A stretch of DNA of 64,000 nt, taken from the NCBI GenBank assembly GCA_940671915.1, contig CALNVZ010003432.1:5571143-5635142 (forward strand). The letters are read 5' to 3'. Under the pieces are notes generated by a model. It worked only from the letters and a program-made list of their open reading frames with translations. It searched no databases and was not told where the DNA came from. Positions 10,885 through 23,248 of the stretch are shown here, piece after piece. Origin of the DNA: Paracentrotus lividus. Its lineage: Eukaryota; Echinodermata; Echinoidea; Camarodonta; Echinidae. Within the stretch, counting starts at the first letter, position 1. Each line of letters starts with the position of its first letter. A program made the position numbers and the translations under genes.

Positions 10885-12215
10885 CTACTTATAAATATTG
10901 CACTCTTTTGGGGAGATTTTACGCTTCAACATCAAAAACCTAAACGCCTTGTGCTTCTGATTGGCCGAAAGTTTCAAAGCTGCGTTTATACCGTTTACTG
11001 AATTGTTTTTCTTCCTGCTCTCGCCACGACGGTGAATGATAGAGGAGACTGTGAAAGATTTCTCAAGGGTCTCTACGTTATGATCTACAAGTGGCATTGA
11101 TTTGGTGATCATTTCGTCAGGTGAGTCGCAATTTACATTATTGGTTCCAAAGTGAATTATTTTATCTTCAGTTTTACATTTTTCATCATTCGTTTTGTCA
11201 GGTGGTGTACTTTCTTTTGTCTGTTCTTCATTGATCATGTTGATGAAGCATTCGTTTTTGCTTTCGTCGTCTCCAAGATGGCTAATCTCACTGTCTCTAT
11301 TTTCGATTACATCAGTTATTGGGTATTCATTGCTGTCAGTTACCAGGTATTCCAAATTATTTGAATCAATTTTGATTAGATCATCAATAAGAACATTGTC
11401 AATAAGGTTCTTATTCTTATATGACTGAACATCAACATTCAATGTCTTTGGTATTTGATTTTTTTCTTCCCTACTTTCTTCACGATGGTTAATGTTAGAG
11501 GAGATCATAAATGATTTATCATCAAGGTTTTCGGTAAAACGATCTCCAAGTGACATCTCATTGGTGATGATTTCATCAGCCGAGTCGTAATTCTCATTAT
11601 TTGTTCCTAAGTGAATTATGTTTGCCTTATATTGAAATATGTCTTTGATTATTGTGTTTCTGACTATATTAGCTTTCTCATTCATGGAGGATAAGTCTTG
11701 TTTGGTTATCAATAATTGGAGTAATTTATGTTTCTTCTTGACATCGAGCTCATCATCTTTTGTTGGACACGGTCCATTATTGATCTTATTGGTGGGGTAA
11801 TTCTCTTTCATTTCGGACCGATCAATAGGGAAACAATCCTTCTCGCTTTTGGCATAGCTGCTGCTTTCCAGATGATCGGTGCTTTTCGTTATTTGTCGGC
11901 GGGAATCTCCGTTGGCGAGAAGATTTTGTATAGATTTTGTTTTATTCACCTTTTTTCATAAATCTCTTTTTCATTCGGGCGACATTCATTACGGCTGTCC
12001 ATTTTGCAATTGTTATTGTGATCAGTTGAGGAGTTTATTTTGGACCGTTTAGCTTCTAATATGTTTGATGTGGCTATAAAACTATGACATCTAGATTTGT
12101 CGTATTCACTATCAATACACGATCCACACCTGATACATTGTGTGTCGTCATTTGTTATGCTATCTATAACCCTTTTTTTCACGCAACTTGAGTTTATTTT
12201 TAGTTGTTTTACCAT
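10885..12215 (-). pseudogene. Unrecognised protein, duplicate A, frame broken once near its N-terminus
   Basis: I do not recognise the family. From MVKQLKINSS at 12215 the frame is open for about 88 codons. It then changes frame near 11950, relative to duplicate B, and continues for 354 codons to the stop at 10885. The product is hydrophilic, rich in Asn, Asp, Glu and Lys, with no signal peptide or membrane span. Its N-terminal part has a CIRCGSC cysteine cluster absent from duplicate B. The main feature is an internal module repeat. IIHLGTNNENYDSADEIIT and IIHFGTNNVNCDSPDEMIT each lead into a SFMISSN/SFTVSSI segment and an EES/GESR..N segment. A KHKLLQLLITK block before the first module resembles KHKAFRFLMLK near the C-terminus. 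It could be a young lineage-specific gene, an orphan gene of an unrecognised element, or a decayed copy of either. Confidence 0.6.
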
Positions 12216-14317
12216 TGTGCTGTAGTAAATCAATAATAAAATTCTTATAGATGAACTCTTCCACACTAAGTAAATATTCTAGTGCGCTATGATTATAACA
12301 GCTCTTAATATAATTACAATTGAAAAATTTGATGCGTTTTAAGTAATGTGTCCAGAATTTCATACAAGTGGGACTATCAATATATCCGAGGTTCAAACAA
12401 AGTATTATCACAAATATACAAATATCCCTTAACTCAAATCCACAGAAAGCAATCCAATGGATACAGTATTAAATAAACGTATATCATACGAATAAGACTA
12501 ATTAAAATTTACGCTCATATACGACTTAACAACAATCAGCTGATTAGAAATATTCATGTATTATTCAATATTCATATATCATTATACATTAGTATAACAA
12601 GAGTGGAGTTGGTGCACACAATGTCTTGTATACCTGCTTGAAAACCAATGACCACGTATAATGGTTGTCAGGCACAATTAAGTGCTAATCCTCTTATCAT
12701 GAACACGAAATCGTTCAGAAAACTTGTTAACTCGTTTTGCAAAAATGCCGTCTGTAATACGTATCATAAAGTAGGCAATGTGAAAATAGTAGATTAGTTT
12801 TGTGGTGGCTCTGGGATCATATTTTCGAAATTTTCTGTGATTTCATGTGGCTCCTATTCACGACAAGGCATATAGTATAGTTCGTTGTTATTCTTATTGT
12901 TAGTTTGGTCCTAATGGAAACCTGTTAATTTTGACAATTATCGTTAGAGTCTATAGATTATATAGCTTCTGTTTGTGATATTATTTCCGTCTAAATATTT
13001 TTTATGCCATTGAAAGCGCTATTATAATCATCTAGATTATCGACCTGCCTATTAGGCAACACCTGATTTGAATAAATAGTGATCAGACGTTGATATCGTT
13101 ATATCAAGATAAACGCTGAAAATGAAGGGTCGGCTATCACCGTGTGACCCTAACTGATCTGGCTATATACGATCGGCTCCAATGGACATTATGATCCTTC
13201 ATTTTTGTTATAGAGTTATGATATTTCGAATTGTATTTTTCAAGTTACAGCATGGTGGCTTGTAACGACTTCAGGTTATGGTGTGTCGTATAACGTATAT
13301 AAGGGCATCACATATGATGGCATACGAAAATTAAATGAGTTCGACACTCATATATATATACGACTCAATAATTATTTTGCAGATGCAGTTGATTAAGAAT
13401 ATTCATCGAATGAAATCATTTGGATGGCGTATTGTATTCAAGTATTGCAGATTTTTATTGTGATATCACAATGTGCGATGAAAGTGAGATGTTCTGCTCA
13501 ATCAGTTGAAAATGATGTGTTATATCGTTTGAAGTTAAAGTATAATGACTGTCGTAGGAAACATGGCGATATACTTCTAAAGGGGGAAGTCCACCCTGTA
13601 TGATCACAAATGAACATAAACACTTTTCATATCTCAAAATTTCTCCCAAATTGACATTAGGCAATCCTGGTGATGATACATCAGTAATAGTTTACTATTG
13701 TTTGTCAACGTTGGCACCGATCGAGTGATAAAATTCACCCCTAAAATAATAATGATTTCGTTAATTATTTGAAGAAGTCGCACTGTCATACTTTCTTGTT
13801 TAGGGCCTATGTCCTCTGCTCATTTGGTAATATATTTATCAAGACTGACAAGACACAATCTTTCAAAATTTCAATCGCATATTAAGAATTGCCGCCCAAA
13901 ATCTAACTGATGTAGCTCAATTGACCGTAAGATACAGCATTAGCCAACATACTTATCAAGCGGCGATCAACAATAAAGGTGGGAGAAAAGGTATCATTTT
14001 ACTCGTTATGGCGCACTTTTTCTCTTCAGTTTTTAGGAGAGGGCATTGGTCCACCCGTAGATCCTTTGCTAATTTTCATTATATTCATGCCTTTTCATTA
14101 TCATTTTCGATTTCACCACTAAATCTGTTCTAAAAACAAATTCATATTGAACAAAATAATGAGTAACAGTGTTGAAATCGAATATGATAAAAAGGCATTG
14201 GTATAATTAAAATGATGAGAGGATCTAGGGGCAATCCAATGCCAGAATAGAACAAAAAAGTGCCCCTAAGCGAATAAAAGTCTGCCTTTACCCCCACCAT
14301 CCCTCTCGCCCGCCTTT
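12216..14317. other. 5' flank of the duplicated frame, unit A
   Basis: About 2.1 kb of AT-rich non-coding sequence lies upstream of the minus-strand frame. The portion at about 12540-13740 recurs four times in the window: here, at 21400-22620, inverted at 23915-25110, and at 29810-30906. It contains conserved words such as GTATATAAGGGCATCACATA and GGCGATATACTT. I cannot place a promoter within it. Confidence 0.6.
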
Positions 14318-14485
14318 CAAATATCTTAGAAAAACTGAACTTGTAAGATAGGATATTCCGTTTGTTTCATTTTTATGTTTGTCTTTTCATTTTATTCGCA
14401 TAACGTATACATGAATGGTCGGGGAAAATGTAAAAAAAAAAAAAAAAAAAACGTTTAATCAACTTTTTTTAACAGATCTGCTGTA

Positions 14486-15467
14486 GGGGAGAGTGGGGTT
14501 AGTTGGAACACGGGGTTAGTTGAAACATTGTAATTTTCTTTAACGTCTATAAATATATTTATGCAAATCTACCCTCAGGTTGTTGCTATTAGCAACTGCC
14601 ATCCACCACATCTTAGACAGCACGCATACTTCAAGCCTCATGAAGTTAGAAAACAATGTTTGTTTTTTCACCTTCTGAGTAAATTTTGTCACTTTTACGA
14701 ATGTTTTATTATCTCAGAGAAGATCATAAATTAAGTTGGCCAGTTTTTTACTATAACAAATAGTTATACCAAGCTACAAAATAAGGTTAAATATATGGCA
14801 TATCGTTGTCCCTCTTTTGTGCTGTAAGCTTACAAATGTCAAATGGGACTCTGGGGTTAGTTGGAACATTTTGAACGGGGTTAGTTGGAACATGTACTAA
14901 GTAAATAGGTTTCAACTGAATAAAAAAATAAAAATCATATAATTCAGTGAAGTGTTCCGAAATATTCCTATATATGTATATAAGTGCACATTGGACAATT
15001 TTATTTTGGTTTAAACAAAATATATTGCAGATTGCTACTTCACAGGACTTCAGAATATCTGTATGTGAGTGGATGCTATCAAGTGTAATAAAACGTGAAG
15101 TAAAAAAAAAAATGAACACCAATCTTTAATATTTTAATTGAAATCAATAAAAGCAAGTTAGCTGAACCCATGCAATAATGTTGTAGGTAGTTTAAATATA
15201 ATTCTAAAGATACCATGCACAATGTTTCAACTTACCCAATACCATGTTCCAACTAACCCCGTGTGTGGGGTTAGTTGGAACACTTGACATGGTCTTGTTG
15301 AAGATAAATTTTTTCCAGAACCATCACTAACTTTCAGAATTTTATGGGGTACATTTGTAGCATACAGATATACACTCAAGCTGATTGTTTATTGTTTCTT
15401 GAAATAAATCCGCTTTTGTTTTACGGCCATTTTTGTGAAAAATGTTCCAACTAACCCCGCTCTCCCC
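14486..15467. mobile_element. TA-flanked element, GGGGAGAGTGGGGTTAGTTG ends
   Basis: The left end, GGGGAGAGTGGGGTTAGTTG, and the inverted right end, CCAACTAACCCCGCTCTCCCC, are each flanked by TA (14484-14485, 15468-15469), as in Tc1/mariner-type insertions. The word GGGGTTAGTTGGAACA is repeated just inside the left end and at 14850-14895 and 15265-15285. It is 982 bp long, has no transposase frame, and is non-autonomous. Confidence 0.8.
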
Positions 15468-15469
15468 TA

Positions 15470-15954
15470 TAGCTGTAAAATCACTTTCCAATCAATACAG
15501 CTAAAATACGGAATTAATGTTGATGTCTTACTGTGTTGATCTTGATCGATCATAATCAATTTGCGATGTTATTTTATTTTATTTTGTTGGGGGCTGCTTT
15601 GGCTTGTAATGAAATAAAACCAAATGCATTTTAAATTAAACAACAACAAAAAATCATACAATATACATAAAATAAATAATCAGTAAATTCCATAGATTAT
15701 TTATTTATTCATTCATTTATTTATTTATTTATTGAAATACAACATGAAATTGGTCCTCTATAGGACCTTCGATAAAACACATATATGAAACAATTTTTAT
15801 AACAAGAGCTCTATGTACACACAGGTAATAGCTACAGTAATTATGTACATATAAAACTGAAAACGAAATCGAATATCGACAACACACATTACTGCATTCA
15901 TGAGATATAAATAAGAAAAATAAAATATGATTTAATACAGATATACCCTCACCT
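15470..15954. other. Non-coding AT-rich stretch
   Basis: No gene is seen. ATTTATTTATTTATT low-complexity sequence lies at 15700-15735. Confidence 0.5.
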
Positions 15955-15956
15955 GA

Positions 15957-16385
15957 TATGATAATAATAGCTGATGTTTATAGCGCTGGTCCAGTTATTA
16001 GTAACTGCTCAAAGTGCTTTTCAGTATTACCCCAGTTATTGGATTTAGCTCTATGGCTTTCATGGGTCATCCCATCAAGCTTATGTGAATGTTGTTTATA
16101 CTTGACAAATAAATCAAATAAAAAATAGTTCCAATTCGGCACAAACTACATAATCTCCTTGCACTTCAATGAAGCATTCAAGCCTGGCGAACACAGATTG
16201 GCGCATTGCTTTATCCGACCACAATAGTATGGTCGCCATCTTATAACTGGGTATCCATTTAGTCCTGGGTGGGGAGAAGCGGTGTAGATAAAATACCTTG
16301 CTGAAGGATATTATACCGGTGTCGGGAATCGAACCCATAACCTTTGCATTCACAATCAAGCTGATACACCGCTATACGCATGGTA
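15957..16385 (-). mobile_element. tRNA-derived SINE
   Basis: Read on the minus strand, the head near 16385-16310 has an A-box-like TAGCGGTGTATCAG and a B-box GGTTCGATTCCC. It is followed by a body with GCAAGGTATTTTATCTACAC and CCCCACCCAGGACTAAATGG. The 3' end, near 16020-15957, reads AAGCACTTTGAGCAG, then CCAGCGCTATAAACATCAGC, then ATTATTATC. This architecture (tRNA head, unrelated body, short ATT tail) is that of echinoderm-type SINEs. The 81-codon frame across it is not a gene. Confidence 0.85.
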
Positions 16386-17610
16386 AAGTAATTCTGTACA
16401 GCAAGTATTGCAAAATTAAAATGTATACAAAATTTTACAAGCCTTTTTATATTGGGTCATTCTTCATTCATAACCAGAGTGCTATGGATACATTTTTATA
16501 TATTCGAAAGAGAAGACTTGTCTCTTTATTGTCTAAAATTGTGCAATATTCATAATAATATGGAAATAGAGTCATTCCTGAGAGCAGAAGATGACAAACC
16601 TAATTATTCCTGAAACAAAGTGATAGACAAAAGAACAAAGGGCAACAAATGATATTTTTGGATTATCAATTAATTAAATTATGAAATAATTATGTTTCAT
16701 ATTTATCTGAGAACCTTACCTTTATCAGGCGCATATCCAGGATTTGGCACCTTGGGAGCCGACGTGATTTTGATACACTAAAGTATTTTTGCCCCGCTTG
16801 TACCATTTGTTTGTAGGCCTACACTAATAATAATGACGTTTTATTTACCCACTTCAGTTCTTAATAACTGTTCTCCCAGCGGGCCCTTCCATAACATGAT
16901 ATATTATTATTACACTCTGCTTAACAAGACCAAGGAGATCCTTGACAAGACTTATACATGTAGAATGACAAATTCACACATTTTACCTTTATATATAGTT
17001 GCAATATTCATGACAGGTGAGGGTATAAGTGTATTGTTGCTTGTATGAAATCTGGAACACACACACAGGAAAATAGGCATACTTTAATCAATGGCCATAA
17101 TGATATTTAATTTTTTTTTTCTTAAAGATGAAATTTAAAGGATTCCAATTACCTATAACAACTGATAGTAGTTGAATATCGATTTTTTTTCTCGATATTT
17201 AGGACAGCATTTTGAAATGAGAAGATCATGACTGGTCGATTGTCTCATATCATTTTATGTGATGTTCTTCATAGAGCCCAAGAAAATAATTAGAACAGTA
17301 GTCGGGAGATTTGAACATGAACATTTGTACATAAATGCATATCTATACGGTATTTAATCCGAACTTTGGTGTATTCAAGCAATGCTAGCTGTTTTCTTTG
17401 CGATTCATTGATAACCCCATTTTCTTTAATTATAGTGGGGTACGTAAGCCCAGTTCTTCAATGTCTTTTCTAGCAATAGTCTGGTGAGATAGCGTGATGC
17501 AAGGAGGGGGGGGGGAAGTTATTCCCAATTTATATTGAGCTTTTCCACTTCACTTCTTAAATTCCGTGCCCGCATTCTTTATTACCCCAGGAAGAAAAAA
17601 TATCCCTTTC
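16386..17610. other. Non-coding stretch with a SINE tail fragment
   Basis: No gene is seen. At 16822-16895 (minus strand) is a fragment reading GGGCCCGCTGGGAGAACAGT, then GAACTGAAGTGGGTAAATAA, then ATTATTATTAG. It matches the plus-strand fragment at 40945-41035 and is the 3' end of a SINE-like repeat. A GGCGCATATCCAGGATTTGG repeat terminus sits at 16730-16755. Confidence 0.6.
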
Positions 17611-17617
17611 AAAATTA

Positions 17618-18437
17618 TTAACCCTATCAAGACCAATGTATTTTGATCGTTTTCAGGCCCAAGGGAGGGGGCTCATTGTGCCCCTCAATATTTTTTGTAA
17701 CTATTTGCCCCATCATTTTCATATTTGGCATGATGATAGAACAAATCAAGCTCTGCAAATTGGATTTCTCAAGGTTAACATATGGGGGCGCTATTTGAAA
17801 TTATTATTTTTTTTAATACATAGAAAAAATGCACACAAAATTTATTCTCTGCAATCATAGTTTGATGATGAGGACTGTTACAAATATGCGTTATGATACA
17901 TTCATCGTTACTTCATTGATTAAAAATGTTTAAGGTTGCCAAATGATGGCGCTTTATGCTCTTAAATAAGAAAAAACATAATTTCACCATAAGAGGGCGT
18001 TTTAGCAATTATTTTGGTGCTTTATCTGACAATAATCACATTCTTTGAAATTCAAGGGATAAACTTATTAGAAGTCTGATTTTTTTTTTATATTTCAATA
18101 TGTTTCTATTACATCTATTGTTATTGCACCATTTTTTGTATAAAATTAGGGAAATCAAGAGAAGAAGATTGGCATTCAGTTTAGAATGTTATTTCAGTTC
18201 AATTTTAAGAAAGAACCCCAATGTTAACACCTTAACATTATTTATAAATATGGATATAGAAAAAATGACCCAAATTAAAGTAACATGATTGCCATTCTGT
18301 GGTTGCCATAGCAACACGGAATAGCATACCACCATATAATATGCATCAAAACGTTCTTGAATAAATTTGAGGAAAAGTCACGAAGTTTTGAGGAAAATGA
18401 TCCACGTATATAGAATGGATTGGTCTTGATATGGTAA
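17618..18437. mobile_element. Inverted-repeat element, CCTATCAAGACCAAT ends
   Basis: ACCCTATCAAGACCAATGT at the left and the near complement ATTGGTCTTGATATGG at the right bound about 820 bp. The interior carries the words GGGGCTCATTGTGCCCCTCA and two GGGGGCGCT/GATGGCGCT blocks. Open frames of 60-75 codons inside look like chance. Classified by its ends only. Confidence 0.55.
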
Positions 18438-18745
18438 AACTCTTCCCCTGTGAATGCCGGAAGTACTGCTCATTTGGGCCAATTTAAGTCATCCATCGAG
18501 GAAAGGGAATATTAGTTTTATACCACAGTAGGGGGTCATTTAAAGAAAAAAGTGCTACCCATTCGCGTCCACGCATCCTAAAATGGACCCTAACTGGCGT
18601 CTACAAAGTCAAATTTGCATCCCTATCGGGCCCCCACGGCCCCTTCAGACCTTAGCCGCCCATTGCGTGATCGCCTCGAAAATTTGCACAATAGTATTGT
18701 ACGAGGTAATTTCCAAAAATGTATAGTTGTTTGTTTTTCTTTTAT
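18438..18745. other. Non-coding stretch
   Basis: There is no gene here. It is mixed-composition sequence leading into the second copy of the 4.4-kb duplicated unit. Confidence 0.5.
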
Positions 18746-19658
18746 AATGTCATTTATTTTATATTAATCAATTATGCTTTATTTACTTAATGGAGCTCAA
18801 AGAATGCAAATTTCTGACGTACATATTCTTTGTAGCATTCCAAATAAAGGTCACGGTATTAAAATCATTTTCTTATGTATTTTATTGTTTTATGAATTTC
18901 TAATGCATTTCTATGCTTTCGACATTTTTTTTTTGTTGTTGTTGTTTTAGAGCTGGATTTATTGCAGAACTTTTTAAATCATAATTATGCTTGAAAAAAA
19001 ATTCAGCCAATGAAAGTAGAATGAAAATGTATTCTTATCTTTATGAATAAGATGAGAAAACTCCATTTGGATTGACTTGGTAAACAAAATTCAATTTTTA
19101 AGCCGTTTTCACTCTTATGGATATGTTTAGAATGGTATGCTTGATTTTAGCGAAAATGGTTTCAAAAGATGTGCTGGACTTTAAAATTAAAAGTCAGCGA
19201 GCGGCGCGGTCAAAAAAAAAAAAAAATGGTTGCAGGAAATTTCAAGAGGGGGGGGGGGGGCTTCAAGCCTCCCCTGGGTTTAGGGTTAATCCATTTCGAA
19301 CTTATGTTAGTATCTAAACTGCTAGGTTTAGAAATGTTTAATTATTCAAAATGATTTTCTTGATAAGATCGCAGACTATTACAAGAGTGGCTCATCTAGA
19401 TGGTTATTGACATTGCTTTATAGATTGGGACTGTGTCAAAGATAATTCATTATTTACATTGTTATGCTAAAATTGTTGGCAATAAGGTCGTCATCCTAAT
19501 ATGAATAACCATTAACATTAAATTTATTTGACTGCACTTCATGCGACTTTGGTATTAGCGAACATAAACATTTTCACGTATTCTTGTGAGCAATAATTTG
19601 AGTTATTCCTATTTTCGTTGTTAATATGGGTACGATTACTGACGCTAGGGGAAATAAT

Positions 19659-21029
19659 CTACTTATAAATATTGCACTCTTTTGGGAAGATTTTACGCTT
19701 CAACATCAAAAACCTAAACGCCTTGTGCTTCTGATTGGCCGAAAGTTTCAATGCTGCGTTTATACCGTTTACTGAATTGTTTTCCATCCTGCTCTCGCCG
19801 CGACGGTAAATGATAGAGGAGACTGTAAAAGATTTATCAAGGGTCTCTACGATATGATCTACAAGTGGCATCGGTTTGATAATCATTTCGTCAGGTGAGT
19901 CGCAATTTACATTATTGGTTCCAAAGTGAATTATTTTATCTTCAGTTTTACATTTTTCATCATTCGTTTTGTCAGGTGTTGTACTTTCTTTTGTCTGTTG
20001 TCCATTGATCATGTTGATGAGACATTCGTTTTTGCTTTCGTCGTCTCCAAGATGGCTAATCTCACTGTCTCTATTTTCGATTACATCAGTAAGTGAGTAT
20101 TCATTGCTGTCAGTCACCAGATGCTCCAAATTATGTGAATCAATTTTGATTAGATCATCTTTATAAAGATTGTTAATAAGGTTCTCATCCTGATATGACT
20201 GAACATTATTTCAATTTAATTTTTTCTTCCCTACTTTCGTCACGATGGTAATGTTAGAGGAGATCATGTATGATTTATCATCAAGGTTTTCGGTAAAACG
20301 ATCTCCAAGTGATATCTCATTGGTGATGATTTTATCAGCCGAGTCGTAATTCTCATTATTTGTTCCTAAGTGAATGATGTTGTCTTCGGCTTTACATTGG
20401 GTTGCCTTATATTGAAATATGTCTTCGATTATCAAGTTTCTGACTATATCAGCTTTCTTATTCATGGAGGATAATAATTGGAGTAATTTGTCTTTCTTCT
20501 TGACATCCAGCTCACCATCTTTTGCTGGACACGGTCTATTATTGTTTTTATTGGTGGGGCAAATGTCGTTCGTTTCGGACAGTTCAATAGGGAAACGATC
20601 CTTCTCGGAATTGGCATAGCTGCTTTCAACATGATCGGTGCTTTTCGTAGTTTATCGGGAATCTCCGTTGGCGAGAAGATTAAGTAGAGATTTTGTTTTA
20701 TCCACCTTTTTTTCATAAATCTCTTTTTCATTCTTGTCCATTTTGCAATTGTGATCGTGTGAGGAGCTTATTTTGGACTCGATAGCTTCTGATACCAGGG
20801 CAAAGTGCCTGCATATATTTCTTTGCAAATTAGGCATAATTCGCGATAATTCCTTTTCGATGAAGTCGGTTTCACTGGTGACTATGTGAGATTGACTTCT
20901 ATATGACTGTCGAATATGATAAATGGCTACTCTTAAACCTGCCTTGGATGTATACTCAGGCAGTTTGTATTTGAAATGCACTTGTCCTGGTATCCCGCTG
21001 CTTGAGTTTAGTTTTAGTTGTTTTAACAT
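19659..21029 (-). pseudogene. Unrecognised protein, duplicate B, two in-frame stops
   Basis: This homologue of the unit A frame begins MLKQLKLNSSSGIPG at 21029. A single reading frame can be followed from there to the stop at 19659 (about 456 codons), but it is interrupted by stop codons near 20652 and 20211, with a short local frame disturbance before the latter. The N-terminal 90 residues, including VHFKYKLPEY, RVAIYHIRQSYRSQ and ETDFIEKELSRIMPN, differ sharply from duplicate A although the flanks match. The rest carries both IIH(L/F)GTNN modules and the KHKAFRFLMLK end. The family is unknown. Alternatives are a decayed lineage-specific gene or a pseudogene of a mobile-element accessory gene. 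Confidence 0.6.
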
Positions 21030-23178
21030 TTTGTGGTTGATCGTTGAGATTTCAAGATGATCGATAAATTTAAAATAAAGATCTAACTTTTTCTTTGCCG
21101 TTATATCGTATTAGTAAAGCAATAATAATATACTTATATTCCACACTAAGTAATTATATATTCTAGTGCGATATAATTACCTTTATAATTATAGTTTTAA
21201 TGTGTCCAGAGTTTCATACAAGTACAAATATGTCCGAGGTTCAAACAAAGTATTATTATAACTATACAAAAAATGTTTCCTTAACTCAAATCCACAGAAA
21301 GCAATTCAATGGAAACAATATCAAATAACCGTACATATAAACATCACATATAATATACGGATAATACTAAATAAAATTTACACTCATATACGACTTAACA
21401 ACTATTTTGTGCATTCAGCTGATTAGAAATATTCATGTATTATTCACGTGAATATTTACATATCATTATACATTAGTATAACAAGAGTGGAGTTGGTGCA
21501 CACAATGTCTTGTATACCTGCTTGAAAACCAATGACCACGTATAATGGTTGTCAGGCACAATTAAGTGCTAATCCTCTTATTATGAACACGAAATCGTTC
21601 AGAAAACTTGTTAACTCGTTTTGCAAAAATGCCGTCTGTAATACGTATCATAAAGTAGGCAATGTGAAAACAGTAGATTAGTTTCGTGGTGGCTCTGGGA
21701 TCATATTTTCGAAATTTTCTGTGATTTCATGTGGCTCCTATTCACGACAAGGCATATAGTATAGTTCGTTGTTATTCTTATTGTTAGTTTGGTCCTAATG
21801 GAAACCAGTTAATTTTGACAATTGTCGTTAGAGTCTATAGATTATATAGCTTCTGTTTGTGATATTATTTCCGTCTAAATATTTTTTTAGGTCATTGAAA
21901 GCGCTATTATATCATCTAGATTATCGACCTGCCTATTAGGCAACACCTGATTTGAATAAATAGTGATAAGACGTTGATATCGTTATATCAAGATAAACGC
22001 TGAAAAATGAAGGGTCGGCTATCACCGTGTGACCCTAACTGATCTGGCTTTATACGATCGGCTCCAATGAACATTTTAATCCTTCATTTATTTTATAGAG
22101 TTATGATATTTTGAATTGTATTTTTCAAGTTGCAGCATGGTGGCTCGTAACGACTTCAGGTTATGGTGTGTCGTATAACGTATATAAGGGCATCACATAT
22201 GACGGCATATGTAAGATTAATTGAGTTCGACATACGACTCAATAATTATTTTGCACATTCAGCTGATTAATAATATTCATTGAATGAAATCATTTTGATG
22301 AAGTATTGTATTCAAGTATTGCAGATTTTTATTGTGATATCACAAAGTGCGATGATAGTGTGACGTTCGGCGCAATCAGTTAAAACGATGTGTTATATCG
22401 TTTGAAGTTAAAGTATAATGACTGTCGTAGGAAACATGGCGATATACTTCTAAAGGGGGAAGTCCACCCTGTATGATCACAAATGAACATAAACACTTTT
22501 TATATCTCAAAATTTCTCCCAAATTGACATTAGGCAATCCTGGTGATGATACATCAGTAATAGTTTATTATTGTTCGTAAACGCTGGCACCGATCGAGTT
22601 ATAAAATTCACGCCTAAAATAATAATGATTTCGTTAATTATTTTGAAGACGTCGAACTGTCATACGTTCTTGTTTAGGGTCTATGTCCTCTGCTCATTGG
22701 GCACTATATTCATCAAGATTGACACCATAAAATTTCAATCGCATGTTTAGAATTGCCGCCCAAAATCTAACTGATGTAGCTCAATTGACCGTAAGATACA
22801 GCATTAGCCAACATACTCATCAAGCGGCGATCAACAATAAAGGTGGGAATAAAGGCATTATTTTACTCGATATGGCGCACTTTTTCTCTTCAATAAATTA
22901 TTTTTAAGATGGGGACATTGGGCCACCCGTAGATCCATTATTTAATTATATTCATGCCTTTTCATTATCGTTTTCGATTTCACCACTAAATCTGTTCTAA
23001 AAACAAATTCATATTGAACAAAATAATGAGTAACAGTGTTGAAATCGAATATGCTAAAAAGGCATTGGTATAATTAAAATGATGAGAGGATCTAGGGCCA
23101 AAATAGAAAAAAAAAGGTGCCCCTAAGCGAATAAAAGTCTGCCTTTACCCCCATCCCTCCCTCCCGCCCGCCTTTTTC
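21030..23178. other. 5' flank of the duplicated frame, unit B
   Basis: AT-rich non-coding sequence close to 12216-14317. The part at about 21400-22620 is the segment that reappears inverted at 23915-25110 and direct at 29810-30906. Confidence 0.6.
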
Positions 23179-23248
23179 GTTGATCTTCGCCTGATGAGTA
23201 TGTCTGCTAATGCTGAACAGTGCGTCCCAAATAAAAGACAACCAAAAT

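Larger units (their letters stand above)
9953..14317. repeat. 4.4-kb direct duplication, unit A
   Basis: The sequence from about 9953 to 14317 recurs in the same orientation at 18746-23178, with scattered substitutions and small indels. Both units start at ATAATGTCATTTATTTTA and end at the CCCGCC after GTCTGCCTTTACCCCCA. The unit includes a 3' flank with a GTCAGCGAGCGGCGCGGTCA patch and A/G runs, the decayed reading frame (minus strand), and about 2.1 kb of 5' flank. No inverted or long direct terminal repeats were seen at its ends, so it reads as a segmental duplication rather than a recognised transposon. Confidence 0.9.
18746..23178. repeat. 4.4-kb direct duplication, unit B
   Basis: This is the second copy of 9953-14317 in the same orientation, about 8.8 kb downstream, with closely similar sequence along most of its length. 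Differences include a longer G run at 19250, small deletions within the reading frame, and a replaced block of roughly 200 bp at the 5' end of the frame (20780-21000). Its right end is followed by a short inverted-repeat element and then by an inverted partial copy. Confidence 0.9.
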
